Assembly: GCA_928212115.1 (NCBI GenBank)
Contig: CAKMRJ010005634.1
Span: 121,094,839 to 121,158,838 of the forward strand
DNA: 64,000 bases
Source of the DNA: Lactuca virosa
Lineage: Eukaryota > Streptophyta > Magnoliopsida > Asterales > Asteraceae
Direction of reading: 5' to 3'
The notes under the pieces are model-generated. The model saw only the letters and a program-made list of their open reading frames with translations. It did no database searches and was not told where the DNA came from. The translations under genes were made by a program, and so were the position numbers. Below are positions 33,886 through 44,499 of the stretch, in pieces. Position 1 is the first letter of the stretch; each line of letters begins with the position of its first letter.

Positions 33886-33990
33886 GAGTACGCCCTGCGT
33901 ACTCCTGAGTACGTCTGACGTACTCCAAAGTTACCCGCGACCAAAACCACCACTATGTGCCGCGTACTCAAGGAGTACACCCTGTGTACT
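33886..33990 (-). promoter_or_regulatory. Upstream dyad cluster of LTR B
   Basis: GAGTACGCCCTGCGTACTC (33886-33904), GAGTACGTCTGACGTACTC (33907-33925) and a decayed GAGTACACCCTGTGTACT (33973-33990). The first two have eight-base arms around short centres. The third differs from the first by CpG-to-TpG-type changes, as expected from methylated cytosine decay. Confidence 0.65.
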
Positions 33991-34046
33991 AGCCTAAACC
34001 CCAAAACCCTCCTAACTTCAAACGGTTATAACTTCTTCGTTCCAAC

Positions 34047-35200
34047 TATTGGGATTTAGGTACTATAACACTCCCATGGTGCACATACAATCCTAATAGT
34101 TTTGGATCTAAGTTTTCTCTAATTATACATGCAACATTCTTTTTCCAAAGCATAAAGCCTAAACTAGCATACAAGGTGATATTTGAATCATAAAAAAACT
34201 AGTTAGAAGATTACCTTGTGTAGTAGCTTGTAGAACTTTCGGCTTAAGAGAGCAAGCACCCCAAGTGTTGTGCCTCAAACAAGTCACAAACACCATGAAC
34301 AATTGGATGAATATGAGAGAGATATTTAGGAGCTCAAAATAGGCTTGGTATGAACCTTGGAGTACTAGTGTCCGATTTTGCAAGGTAGAGGGTGATGGGT
34401 TATGAGCACTACATCAATCTTATGGTGTACATGCAAATCCTAAAGCTTTTGGATCCAGTTTATCTACTGAACATGTAATAATCATCTAAAGCTCATAAAC
34501 CCTAATTCTAACATACAATAATCGATATTATCATAATAAAAAGGGTATAGATGTTACCTTGATTGTTATGTAGCAATAACAATCTCAATTCCTCTTGATC
34601 TTGACCTTTGAAAGCTTAGTGCCTCAAATGTTGCACCTCTAATGGAGTCCACAACCCATGAGCAACAAGATGAACAAGGAGAAGTAGGAGAAGGCACAAA
34701 AACGTCCAAGAACCCTCAGGGATCACTTAGCCACGTTTTTGGGGCCTTAGGGATTCCTTATATAGTTAGGCTATTAGGGTTATCAAACAAGGAAACCCTA
34801 ATTTGACTGCTTAAGCTCCAAGCAGCCCATGGACTCCCTCCTTAGAAGCCTTGGATGAATTCTAATGGGTTTCCCCATAGATTTCGTCCACTCCAACTTC
34901 TATGGAGTCCATTAGCCCATTTATGCAATTATCTTATAATTACAATATCAGTCCCAAGTTTAATTAATCTCTTTTAGCCACAGAATTAATTCTTATTAAT
35001 TATTGACTAATATTAATTAAACAATATGATTTCTCTTTTAATATGTTATTCATATAATATATTAATAAATCATAATTAATCCTTTTTCTCCTTAATTCAT
35101 CCTATCAGTTGCTATGGTGAAGGCAACCCAAAAGGACCATGCTCACAATCGGGTCAAGTACATACCAAAATAGTTATGGGCTTAGACACCTAATCCAACA
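34047..35200 (-). repeat. 3' LTR of the copia element, chimeric
   Basis: The sense strand starts TGTTGGATTAGGTGTC (35200) and ends AATCCCAATA (34047). At 1154 bp it is 355 bp longer than its partner LTR. Bases 34047-34385 are about 95% like the partner's U5 end. At about 34396-34680 a second, diverged U5-like block follows, and the U3 part (about 34740-35150) is clearly more diverged from the partner. Confidence 0.85.
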
Positions 35201-35214
35201 GTCTCCCACTTGGA
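35201..35214 (-). other. Polypurine tract of the copia element
   Basis: The sense strand reads TCCAAGTGGGAGAC immediately before the LTR start TGTTGG, as in the plus-strand relative at 48327-48339. Confidence 0.8.
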
Positions 35215-36485
35215 TAAGTCTAATAACTATATTGCGTATGACTTCGGAACCTGATCAGCAATCGTAGCTTTCAAAAGCCTCTTTCGAACTCTGATCATAT
35301 AAAAAACGTGTCCTTTAGATAAGGGATCATATATTCCTCTATTCTAGATATCGTATAGACTGAGACATGGATTTTAATCATTCTCTCTGTCTATATGTTG
35401 TTTCCCGATTTCCGACTTATGATGACTGACAACATACTACAATTGAACACATCAACTTAGTCCCGGCTTGGCCAAGCGCTTTAGGGTGTCATCACTAAAT
35501 CATCGAGGGGCCCACAAATATCGCTTTTATCCCACTTTGGGTAAAAGGAACGGATAAACTTTGACTCAATGCTCGCTTGTACCTACTCATCAAATCACAC
35601 ACTACAATATGTTTTATAACACCAAGTTACTGGTGTGTTTACACATTATCAATACAACTCACATATCTCGGTTTCAAGAATATAAGATATTATCGTCTCA
35701 CCAATCACTTGTGATAAAATCCATGAAGTGATTCAAGTGAGCGTGGGTTTAATCCAGTGCTCAAATATTATTCATAAGCACTCATGAACGTTGCAGGAAA
35801 CTTTTGCTATGTCTAATACACTTTAGACAATCTACAAACCAATTCATGACAATCTTCTTTCGTACCTACTCCCAAAGTATAAGCGACTGTGGAACGTTCG
35901 AATAATCTTATTATTCAGGAAGTCAAAACATGCAAAGTGAAACACAATTATAATCGAATACAATATCGCCCCAAACTTTTGAGTATAAATAAAACTCCTT
36001 TTATTTAGTCACCATATTGATTACACATTATTCATTGTATAATGTTTTGGATAATCAACTTATTACTTGAATTATAACAGCAGTTGTCCCATGTACCAAG
36101 CATGCACACTCTGTTTACTTATGGTCCATACTTTGTGAAATAGATCAACTAAAAACATTTCCAATGATGCTCATTCCACAACTACTAATCCTTATCGTGA
36201 GTGTAAGAACACAAAACTCGCCACTACTAGAATATGTTAGATTCTAACATTTTATGCAATTATCCTTTTGTAATCTTACTGCAAAAAAGTCACCAAGACT
36301 TTGCCAATGAAATTACAAAGTGCTCTATTGGAGATTGTTACACGACAATCCCATAGATGTGAAGTCTCACATTCAAAGTACATTCCTTTGAACATCCTTC
36401 TTGCATAAAAGTTTCTAATCTACATAGATAGTTGACTTACCTGAAGCAGAGTCATACATTTTGACTTTACCATCCGTGTGGTCCT

Positions 36486-37143
36486 TCAGGTAGATACGGA
36501 AGCTTTGCAACCAATGCCCCTTCTCTTGGAAATAGAATCAAACAGATTCTTTTGGAATGGTACATGGGACAATCTCAGACCTAGCCTTTCCATTTCCCTT
36601 GGAAAGAGAAATCTTTTCTGGAAATCCAATGTTTCCATTGTCAATGTCCATGGAAGTTTGAGAAGTAGATCTTCCAAATTTGTATCAATGCGCCAAATCA
36701 ATGCTTATTGAGCAGCATAATGTGCGCAAATGCATTAAGATTATTAGCAAATCAATGATTGCGTGATTGAAGCAGAGACAATAAGGATCAAATTGGTGGT
36801 CTGTCATATAATAATCTTTAACGAACTCACCATATGACTTAGGAAGTGATTGAAGAACCAAGTCAACAACCAACTTCCTTGACACAACGACTCCTAACAT
36901 TCACAGCATGTTAGTGTGTGACTTCATCTCCAAGATATGTGCACACACAGACCTTCCATCTTGGTGTTTGATAGCCAATAGGGCTTGATTGACCTTTAAC
37001 TTTTCAAGTCTTTGAACTTGTGGTTTAGGGAGAATAATTGGATGAGGTGGAGGAATTGAAGTATGATTTTTGAGAACATTATCTTCATGAGGAAACCTTT
37101 TTCCAAAAGATTCGGGAAGACCATAGTTGTCTGAACTAGACAT
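36486..37143 (-). pseudogene. copia Gag remnant
   Basis: The minus-strand start reads MSSSDNYGLPESF (37143), then CAHILEMKSH, then in a shifted frame LVLQSLPKSYGEFVKDYYMT, and finally a decayed part near 36486. These are hallmark words of the plant copia Gag (UBN2-type) domain. At least two frameshifts separate the parts and the zinc knuckle is not recognisable. The same Gag, broken elsewhere, is at 43882-44497. Confidence 0.8.
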
Positions 37144-37513
37144 CTACAAGGGAGAAATTAAGTTTAGTTGATTAAAGTCCTTAATATAACACCCAAAATG
37201 AAATATTAAGGCTTGGACCCAACACAATATTCTACAATTCGGAAGAGGGATGCAGTAATCCAATTGCAAAATATTTGAAGGTAGATAAATGACGATTTAC
37301 CAATTTCCACCATAAAAAACGAAAATGAACTTTAGGTTTTAAATGAATTGAAATTCCTAGATCCTTTGAGATTCATTGAACTTTTTCAATGGCATGTTTA
37401 ATCTCGATTATGCCCTTCAAGTTTGTGACTGGGATACCGAGGATCACAAACAAGGTGTGAATAACCATGCAAATTAGTTTGGTACACTTAATGTTACAAA
37501 TCATCCAATCAAT

Positions 37514-37621
37514 GCCCCGGTTAACCACGCACGCTCCATTGATCCATGATTAACACCAAGCTACTCTTTGCCATACATTGTCAGTCCCAAATTAGTGTTT
37601 CGGTTAACCACACATGCTCCA
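37514..37621 (-). repeat. Duplicated GTGGTTAACCGG leader motif
   Basis: Two copies of a roughly 26-base word, sense core GGAGCGTG.GTGGTTAACCGG, lie at 37514-37538 and 37596-37621 in the untranslated leader. The plus-strand relative carries the same pair at 43400-43425 and 43483-43508. Conservation in two decayed elements suggests an RNA role such as packaging or dimerisation (inference). Confidence 0.65.
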
Positions 37622-38948
37622 CTAACGACTTAACAAGGTGCAAAGTGCAATTTCATGGGTTAGCACCAAATTCACATTTTTCCAAAGTAACTAAGATTGG
37701 CAATTTATAAGTGCTTAGTTACTTGGTATTTTCATTATACTTTTAATGAGAATTAATGTCATATCCTACCTGTTCGGCTAACGACCCTCCACCAGTCAAG
37801 GAAGCGGTGGGTGAGAGTGGACACCCATTAAACCACCATTTTATAGGCAGTAACCTTACACCCCCTTATAGACCGGCTTCTTGAATGAGGCATACTAACG
37901 GTAAGACTAAATTTTAACTTATACATATAATATATAAAACTTTTAATTTTATATATTATAAAGGTGTATTTTAAACTTTTAAAATACTTAATGGTTTAAT
38001 TAATAAATTATACTCTTAATTTAATTAAACTTAAACCATGTTATTATTATGGATTTATTAATCTTCTCTTTTAATTAAGCATTTAATTAACTATTAATAA
38101 AGTCATTAAGAGTTAATTGAATTATTCAAAACATCAAATTAAAACTATTTAATTAATATTAAGTTATGAACCCATGAGTTACATTTTTGAAAACTTTTCA
38201 AATTCCTAGGGTTTCTATGAATTCAATGTTTCTTAATTGAGACTTTTCAACTTTTAAAACTTGAGGCAAGTTTTGTATTTCTTGAAAAACGTTTGAACTC
38301 CATAACATAAGGTGAGTTAATGTTTTAATGAAGATGAGCCTTTTCAAGTTCCATAACTTATGGAACTCTTCAAAAAATTAAGATCAATTTATTTGTAACT
38401 CCTTTAAAAAAAACTTTTGAGTTCCAAATTTGATGACAAAATTTGTAACTCTTGAAAACTTTTCATTTCCATAACTTATGCGTTTAATGTCATTTTAATG
38501 GATGATACTTTTCATGTTCCATAAGTTGAGTACAAGTTATGGAAATCATTAAAAAACATTTAGATCAATTTTAACAAATAAAATTTTCATATAATCTAGG
38601 ATTGATCTAACCAAAATCATAAAACAAGATAATATCAAATCAACAATTTACAAGTAATTTTTTTTATCATAAAACCAACAATTATCTTAAAATTTTGACA
38701 ATTATCTTTTGATTGGATGAGTATAATCACTACCATATCAGGAAAAAATAGATTTTATGATGCAAAACAGTTTGTAGTAGTGATCCCAATCCAATCCAGG
38801 CCAAAAATCCCGAAAATCTGCCAACAGACTGTCCGACTCGTCGAGCCAGTTTATGGACTCGGCGAGTCCATGCTGACAGAATGCAGATTTTTCATTTTTC
38901 CAACTTTGAACAATTCACAAATGCAACTATATAACAGATAACTAATCT

Positions 38949-38961
38949 GGCCCTGATACCA
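38949..38961 (-). other. Primer-binding site (initiator Met-tRNA)
   Basis: The sense strand reads TGGTATCAGGGCC, one base after the 5' LTR end. It is complementary to the 3' end of plant initiator Met-tRNA with one deviation from TGGTATCAGAGCC. Two dyads of the gypsy family-A type (GACTCGTCGAGCC and GACTCGGCGAGTCC, about 38834-38870) lie just downstream in the leader. Confidence 0.85.
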
Positions 38962-38962
38962 C

Positions 38963-39761
38963 TATTGGGATTTAGGTACTATAACACTCCTATGGTGCAC
39001 ATACAACCCTAATAGCTTTGGATCTAAGTTTTCTCTAATTATACATGCAATATTATTTTTCCAAAGCATAAAGCCTAAACTAGCATACGAGGTGATATTT
39101 GAATCATAAAAAACTAGTTAGAAGATTACCTTGTGTAGTATCTTGTAGAACTTTGGCCTTAAGAGAGCAAGCACCCCAAGTGTTGTGCCTCAAACAAGTC
39201 ACAAACACCATGAACAATTGGATGAATATGAGAGAGAGATTTAGGAGCTCAAAATCGGCTAGGTATGAACCTTGGAGTACTAGTGTCCGATTTTGCAAGC
39301 TAGAGAGGTTCATTTTATAATTTGGAATTCCTAAGGTTTAACTTGTAAACCCTAGCCCATTTACTTAAGCTTTTAAAGCAATCCTATAATCCACATGATG
39401 GTCCCTTTGGACTAATTCTTCATGGACTCTCATAAAGATTTAGTCCATCGCTAATCAACATGGATCATTGGCCCAAACTATAAATATTACTGATTGACTT
39501 AATCAGTCCCCGTTAATTTAATCAGTCTCTTTTGATCACTAAATTAATTCCAAATTAATTCTTGATTAATACTAATTAAATAATACGATTTCTCAATTAA
39601 TATATTATACTTATAATATATTGGTAAATCATAAATAACCTCTTTCTCAAATATCCATCCTATCAAAATTGTCCTGGTGAAGGCAACCCGAAATGGACCA
39701 TGCTACTCTCGGGTCAAGTACATACCAGTTATAGTTATGGGCTTAGACACCTAATCCAACA
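38963..39761 (-). repeat. 5' LTR of the copia element
   Basis: 799 bp, with sense start TGTTGGATTAGGTGTC and end AATCCCAATA. Its U5 side matches the 3' LTR closely; its U3 side does not. Confidence 0.9.
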
Positions 39762-40069
39762 CCAACTCCATTTTCGACGGTCTTTATATTCATAGAAAGG
39801 TAATGAGATGCTTTAAAATCCTATCAACTCTCCTTTTCCTTAAAACTTCCGAACTTAAACCCAAAATTCAAAAAAGGCCCGAACTATCACTTTACAGCTA
39901 TACCCATGGGCTGCAAAGCACCAACCGAACTCTCGAATCACCTAATCTACATTATCCACGTCCAAGGGGGCATAAATATTTCCTTTCCCAAGGCTTGAAC
40001 CCTTGTGTAACTGATATTCGTTCACGGCCCCAAATTATAAAACGATTCAAAATAGGGTGTTACACTTGC

Positions 40070-41120
40070 ATTCCCGAACACATACCTCTGATGGCTACTT
40101 GCGCTGCACCCCCTCCCCCGTGTTGACCATTCCTGAACCAATGTCTCGCATACCCAAACATCGGATCCCTATGAACCATTCTTCCGACACAAAAAACTCA
40201 AAACATATCGATTATCCTCCAAGCAAATTACCTGGTATCCCTAACCCAAACAAATTGTATCCCTAACCCATTGGAATGTATAACACATCACAAGTTGATC
40301 TTCCGGCTAAAGACCAAGCAAACTCAAAGAGATTATAGTTCCCAGATGGAAACCTCAGAAACTTCCAATCATAGCTGCCTCTAACATCCAGAATTCCATG
40401 CAGATACACAAGCAATAATTGACAGTCCATTCATGACACCAACTTCCTACTTAGAACGAATGGGCTACTACACTCCTCGCCTGCAAATTCCCAACTGTCA
40501 ATTCATTGTGAGGATCATTCATACATACAAGAGATATCATCCTCGTAATTTGGATACATCATAGACAACATAAGTTTTCGTTCCCAATTCGCTTCCTTGA
40601 TCAACTAAAGAAATAAAACTAGCACTTGTCCTTACTATATTCAAAGAAAGCATACCCTTGATCTCATCTCATGGCATTCATACCACAAGCACCCTCTTGT
40701 GCATTCCCCCACTGTCATACATGGTGCCAAAAACCGCAACTATCTAGCTTTGCGCTCGGTCTACACCCAACTTTGCAGATCACATGTCTGCTCTGTCTTT
40801 CCTTCGAGCAAAACAAGCTGGAAGAACATAACCCCGTTGTAGATAGCGACATTCCAATCCATCTGTCAACCACTCAACTTCCAGCTGCAATCCTTGAGTC
40901 AATCATAACAATCGCTTCCTTCTTGAGTCCACGAATCAATTTCACGACCTCGAGCAAGGACCTCGAGAGCTCAAAACCAACTAACTCACCTAGGTCTACA
41001 CCATTCAAACCTAAACTGACATGACCACTCAGGCCCAAACAATCGTGAGAACCATTATCATCCCTGAAAAACCTTAACCAAAATACTGACAATATGAAAA
41101 CACTGCCATGAATCATGGTA
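40070..41120 (-). other. Degenerate internal region of the outer gypsy element
   Basis: GC content resembles coding DNA, but stops and shifts are so dense that no gag or pol domain is recognisable. Short minus-strand stretches such as LVGFELSRSLLEVVKLIRGL (within 40874-41116) may be Gag remnants. The plus-strand ORFs (39803-41024) are shadows. Confidence 0.45.
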
Positions 41121-41354
41121 TCAAACCATGTTATCTTCCCCAGTAGTTATCTCAATAGTCCCCCTTACAGTCTGCAAAGCTATAGTTAACTCCTCGAACT
41201 TGGCATATAGCCTTCCAGTGATCCGATCCACAATACCAGACAATTCTTCCTGCAATATCAGTGAAACTTGAATGATAGTCATCTCTCACATCTGATCAAC
41301 AATCATCCCTGGCCTATCCTGGCCATCAACTCCAAATCCTCTCGTGAGCTCCAT
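41121..41354 (-). pseudogene. Putative gag start of the outer gypsy element
   Basis: From ATG at 41354 the minus strand reads MELTRGFGVDGQDRPGMIVD, then after one in-frame TGA a helical, charged stretch LSGIVDRITGRLYAKFEELT, ending at a TGA at 41121-41123. The position is right: about 0.9 kb of element DNA downstream of the primer site, in the strand of the integrase tail at 22019. No diagnostic Gag motif is present, so this is assigned by context. Confidence 0.5.
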
Positions 41355-41529
41355 ATTGAATCGAACCAAAATGCATCAAAATGCCACAATACACATTGCT
41401 ACAACCACATGACGACACTACCCATCGGGGTTTGAGACTTCCTTGCGATGTGTACGGGTCCTGTGCTTTCAGTAATACGGGCCCATACTACCTTCCACAC
41501 CTACCTGTATTTGTCTCAAGGATCATCAC

Positions 41530-42293
41530 TGTTGGATTAATGTCTAAGTCCATAACTATATTTGGTATGTACTTGACCCGACCCGGCATGGTCCATTTGG
41601 GTTGCACTTCACCGACACAATTTATATGGATAGTCTTTTGAGAATAGTATATTTATGATTTATATTAATATATTATAAGTTTTAATATATTAATATATAA
41701 TCATATTATTTAATTGGTATTGATCAAGAATTAATTTATAATTAATTAAGTGATCAAAAGGAACTAATTAAATATGGACTCTTAGATATATATATGTGTA
41801 GTGGGCCAAGTTCATTTAGGTTGGGCTAAGTCTTCATGGATAGTCCATGGAGCTTTAACCCATGGATCCTAGGAAATGAAAGGTCATGGGTATTAGGGTT
41901 TAACCCTAATCCTCCACACTATATAAAGGGTCTTATGGTTCATGAAATTATGCTAGTGGCTAGTGTGGATACACTAAAGAGGGCAATAACCAATTTCATA
42001 AGTGTGAGCCAAGTATCCATATTCTCTAAAGTCTTCCAAGGTGTTTTGGTGATTTGTGATTCCACTTGAGGCTTCCACATTATTGGGGCTAAGCTCTTAA
42101 AGTTCAAGACTTCAAGCTTCATTAAAAGGTATGTATTCTAACTTGTTATATTACCCAAGTATCAAGGATTGTATGCTAGATAGGGTAATACCTTGGAATA
42201 TTCATATTTGCATGTATAATAGAAAAAACATAGATCCAAGGTATTTAGGGTTGCATGTACACTTAGGAGTGTTAGAATGCTCAAAACCCAACA
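41530..42293 (+). repeat. 5' LTR of the plus-strand copia element
   Basis: 764 bp, TGTTGGATTAATG to CAAAACCCAACA. The telo-box palindrome ATTAGGGTTTAACCCTAAT (41892-41910) lies just upstream of a TATA box (CTATATAAAG, about 41919-41928). The 77-codon ORF (41836-42069) recurs in the other LTR only because the LTRs are near identical. Confidence 0.93.
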
Positions 42294-42294
42294 G

Positions 42295-42307
42295 TGGTAT
42301 CAGAGCC
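42295..42307 (+). other. Primer-binding site (initiator Met-tRNA)
   Basis: A perfect TGGTATCAGAGCC, one base after the 5' LTR. Confidence 0.92.
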
Positions 42308-43399
42308 ATGGGTTGTTTTCTGTTATATTCATGCAAATGTTTTATTTTCAAAGTTGGAAAAAAAAGGAAAAAAACATGACGTTTGTCAAATTTTAAGATA
42401 ATTACTTGTTTTTGTGAAAAACTAATTATTTGTAAAATTTGAATCATTTGCTATATGAGTTGAATTAGGTCAAATTTAGTAAAAGATAAAATGATATGTT
42501 TATTTTATTAGTTTTAAAAGTTTGATCTAAAGAGTTTTTTGAAACCTCCATAAGTTATGGATATGAAAAGGTTTTTAAAAAAAATTGATTCAAAGTTTTT
42601 TATGGAGTTACAAAACTTAGTCTTAATGTTTTAAAGAATTCCATAACTTGTTCTTAAGTTATGGAACATGAAAAGTTTCATCATAAAACAAGTATTTAAC
42701 TCCATAAGTTATGAATCCAAAAGTTTTCAAGAGTTACAAAACTTGCCCTCAAGTTTTGGAATTTGGAAAAAGTTTTTTATGATAAAAAAAAGAATTGAAT
42801 TCTAAACTCTTGGGTTCATAACTTAAACAATTAATTAAATGGTTTTAATTTTGAATTAATAATTGGAATTATGATGTTTTATTGAATAATTCAATTAACT
42901 CTTATGGACTTTATTAATAGATAATTAATGTGTTTAATTAAAAGAGAATTAATAATTCCATAATGACATGGTTTAAATTTAATTAAATTAAGAGTATAGT
43001 TTAATTAATAGATTAAACCGCCAAGTATTTTAAATGTCTAAAATACACCCTTATACTATTATAATATTAAAAGTTTAATATATTATATGTATAAGAGCAA
43101 GTCGTCTTACCATTAGTAGGCCTCATTCACGAAGCCGGTCTATAAGGGGGGTATAAGGTTACTGCCTATAAAATGGCAGTTTAATGGGTGTCCACTCTCA
43201 CCCACCGCTTCCTTGACTGGTGGAGGGTCGTTAGCCGAACAGGTAGGACAAGGACTATAATTCTCCCTTCATTAAAAGTATTAATGATAAATACTAAGTA
43301 ACTAAACCTTTTATAAATTCTCAATCTTAGTTACTTAGGAAAATATGAATAAGGTGCTAATCCATGAAATTACACTTTGCACTTTGTTTAAGCTGTTAG

Positions 43400-43508
43400 T
43401 GGAGCGTGTGTGGTTAACCGGCACACTAACCTGGACTTAACAAGGTAGGCAAAGGGTAACTTAATGTTTATCATAGTATCGTTGGAGCGTGTGTGGTTAA
43501 CCGGCACA
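43400..43508 (+). repeat. Duplicated GTGGTTAACCGG leader motif
   Basis: Two copies of GGAGCGTGTGTGGTTAACCG at 43400-43425 and 43483-43508 in the leader, matching the pair in the minus-strand copia element. Another conserved leader block (CCACCGC..TTGACTGGTGG hairpin) lies at about 43200-43230, mirrored at about 37788-37815. Confidence 0.65.
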
Positions 43509-43881
43509 TCGATTGAGGGGTAAATATTAAGGGTACCAAGTATATTTGCATGGTTACTTCACACCTTGTTTGTGATCCTCGGCATCCCAGTCACAAAACC
43601 TGAAGGGCACACTCGAGATTGAAACATGCCATTGAAAAGTTCAATGAATCTCAAAAGAATATAGGAGTTTCAAAACCAATTAAAACCTAATAATACATTT
43701 CGTTTATCTTGGTGGAAATTGGTGAATCGTCATTCACCTACCTTCAAATATTTTATAGCTTGGATTACGGCATCCCTCTTCCAAGTTATAAAATAGTTTG
43801 TTGGGTCCTAGCCTTAATATATCATATTGGGTGTTATATTAAGGACTTAAATCAACTTTACGTGAATTTCTCCCATTGTTG

Positions 43882-44497
43882 ATGTCTGGTTTAGACAACA
43901 ATGATCTTCCCAAACCAAGCTTTCCTAATGAATATGACTTCCCGAGTTTGGCTAATGGAAGTCATACTTCTCTTCCTCCACCTCCTCCAATTATTCTCCA
44001 TAACCCACAAGTTCAAGGTCACTCAAGCCCTAATGGCAAGCAAGGTCTATGTGTGATCACATCTTAGAGATGAAGTCACATATTGACAAGCCGGGAGAGT
44101 TGGGTGTCAAAGTCTTGAGAAAGTTGGATGTTCAATCACTTTCTAAGTCACATAGTGAGTTCCTTTGGGACTACTATGAAACAGACTATGACATGAACCT
44201 TAATGATCATATCTATTTGCTTGGTGCTGCTGAATCAACAATGATTTGGAACGATAGTAAAGCAAATTTGATTAGAAGATCAACTTCCCAAAAACTTTAT
44301 GGACAGTGACAATGGTGACACTGGAAATCCAGAAAAAGCATTCTCTTGGCAATGGAAAGGGATTGGCCATAGTCAACCCGGTTGACCAAATGGTAAAGAG
44401 AAAGGCTAAGTCTGAGATAGTCCCATTACCAAAGGGTCCATATATTTATTTTGCCAAAGGAAGGGGCGTTGATTGCAAAGCTGCCAAATTTACCTAA
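43882..44497 (+). pseudogene. copia Gag remnant
   Basis: It starts MSGLDNNDLPKPSF after a 1.6-kb leader, then has a proline run and IILHNPQVQG. A frameshift near 44050 leads to CDHILEMKSHIDK, LDVQSLSKSHSEF and LLGAAESTMIW (Gag UBN2-type words). A second shift near 44306 leads to a Lys-rich tail where the zinc knuckle should follow. The Gag is truncated and non-functional. Confidence 0.82.
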
Positions 44498-44499
44498 GG

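Larger units (their letters stand above)
34047..39761 (-). mobile_element. Full-length, non-autonomous Ty1/copia element
   Basis: On the sense strand: 5' LTR (39761-38963), PBS TGGTATCAGGGCC (38961-38949), a long leader, broken gag (37143-36486), about 1.3 kb of non-coding DNA, PPT (35214-35201) and 3' LTR (35200-34047). CCAAC duplicates at both ends (34042-34046, 39762-39766). No protease, integrase or RT is detectable, so the element cannot move alone. It shares its leader and 3' region with the plus-strand copia element at 41530-49192. The copia assignment rests on the TGTTGGATTAGGTGTC LTR start, the Met-tRNA primer site and the Gag homology. Confidence 0.92.
32085..40064 (-). mobile_element. 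Solo gypsy LTR, family B, hosting a copia element
   Basis: The sense strand starts TGTAACACCCTATTTTG (40064) and ends TTGGGATGTTACA (32085). CTTGC duplicates at both ends (32080-32084, 40065-40069). Without the copia insertion the LTR is about 2.26 kb. It has GAGTACGCCCTGCGTACTC-type dyads upstream of a TATA box (CCTATTTAAG, 33840-33849) and again downstream (33137-33169). A GGGGAACTCATTAAGC block (about 32310) resembles family A and C LTRs. The copia element inserted in its U3. Confidence 0.92.

Noticed and set aside
41892..41910. Interstitial telomere repeat
   Set aside because: Only one palindromic unit, present identically in both LTRs as part of U3.
41836..42069. 77-codon ORF found twice (also 48735-48968) as a conserved gene
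   Set aside because: The two copies are the two LTRs of one element, and identity reflects recent insertion, not selection.
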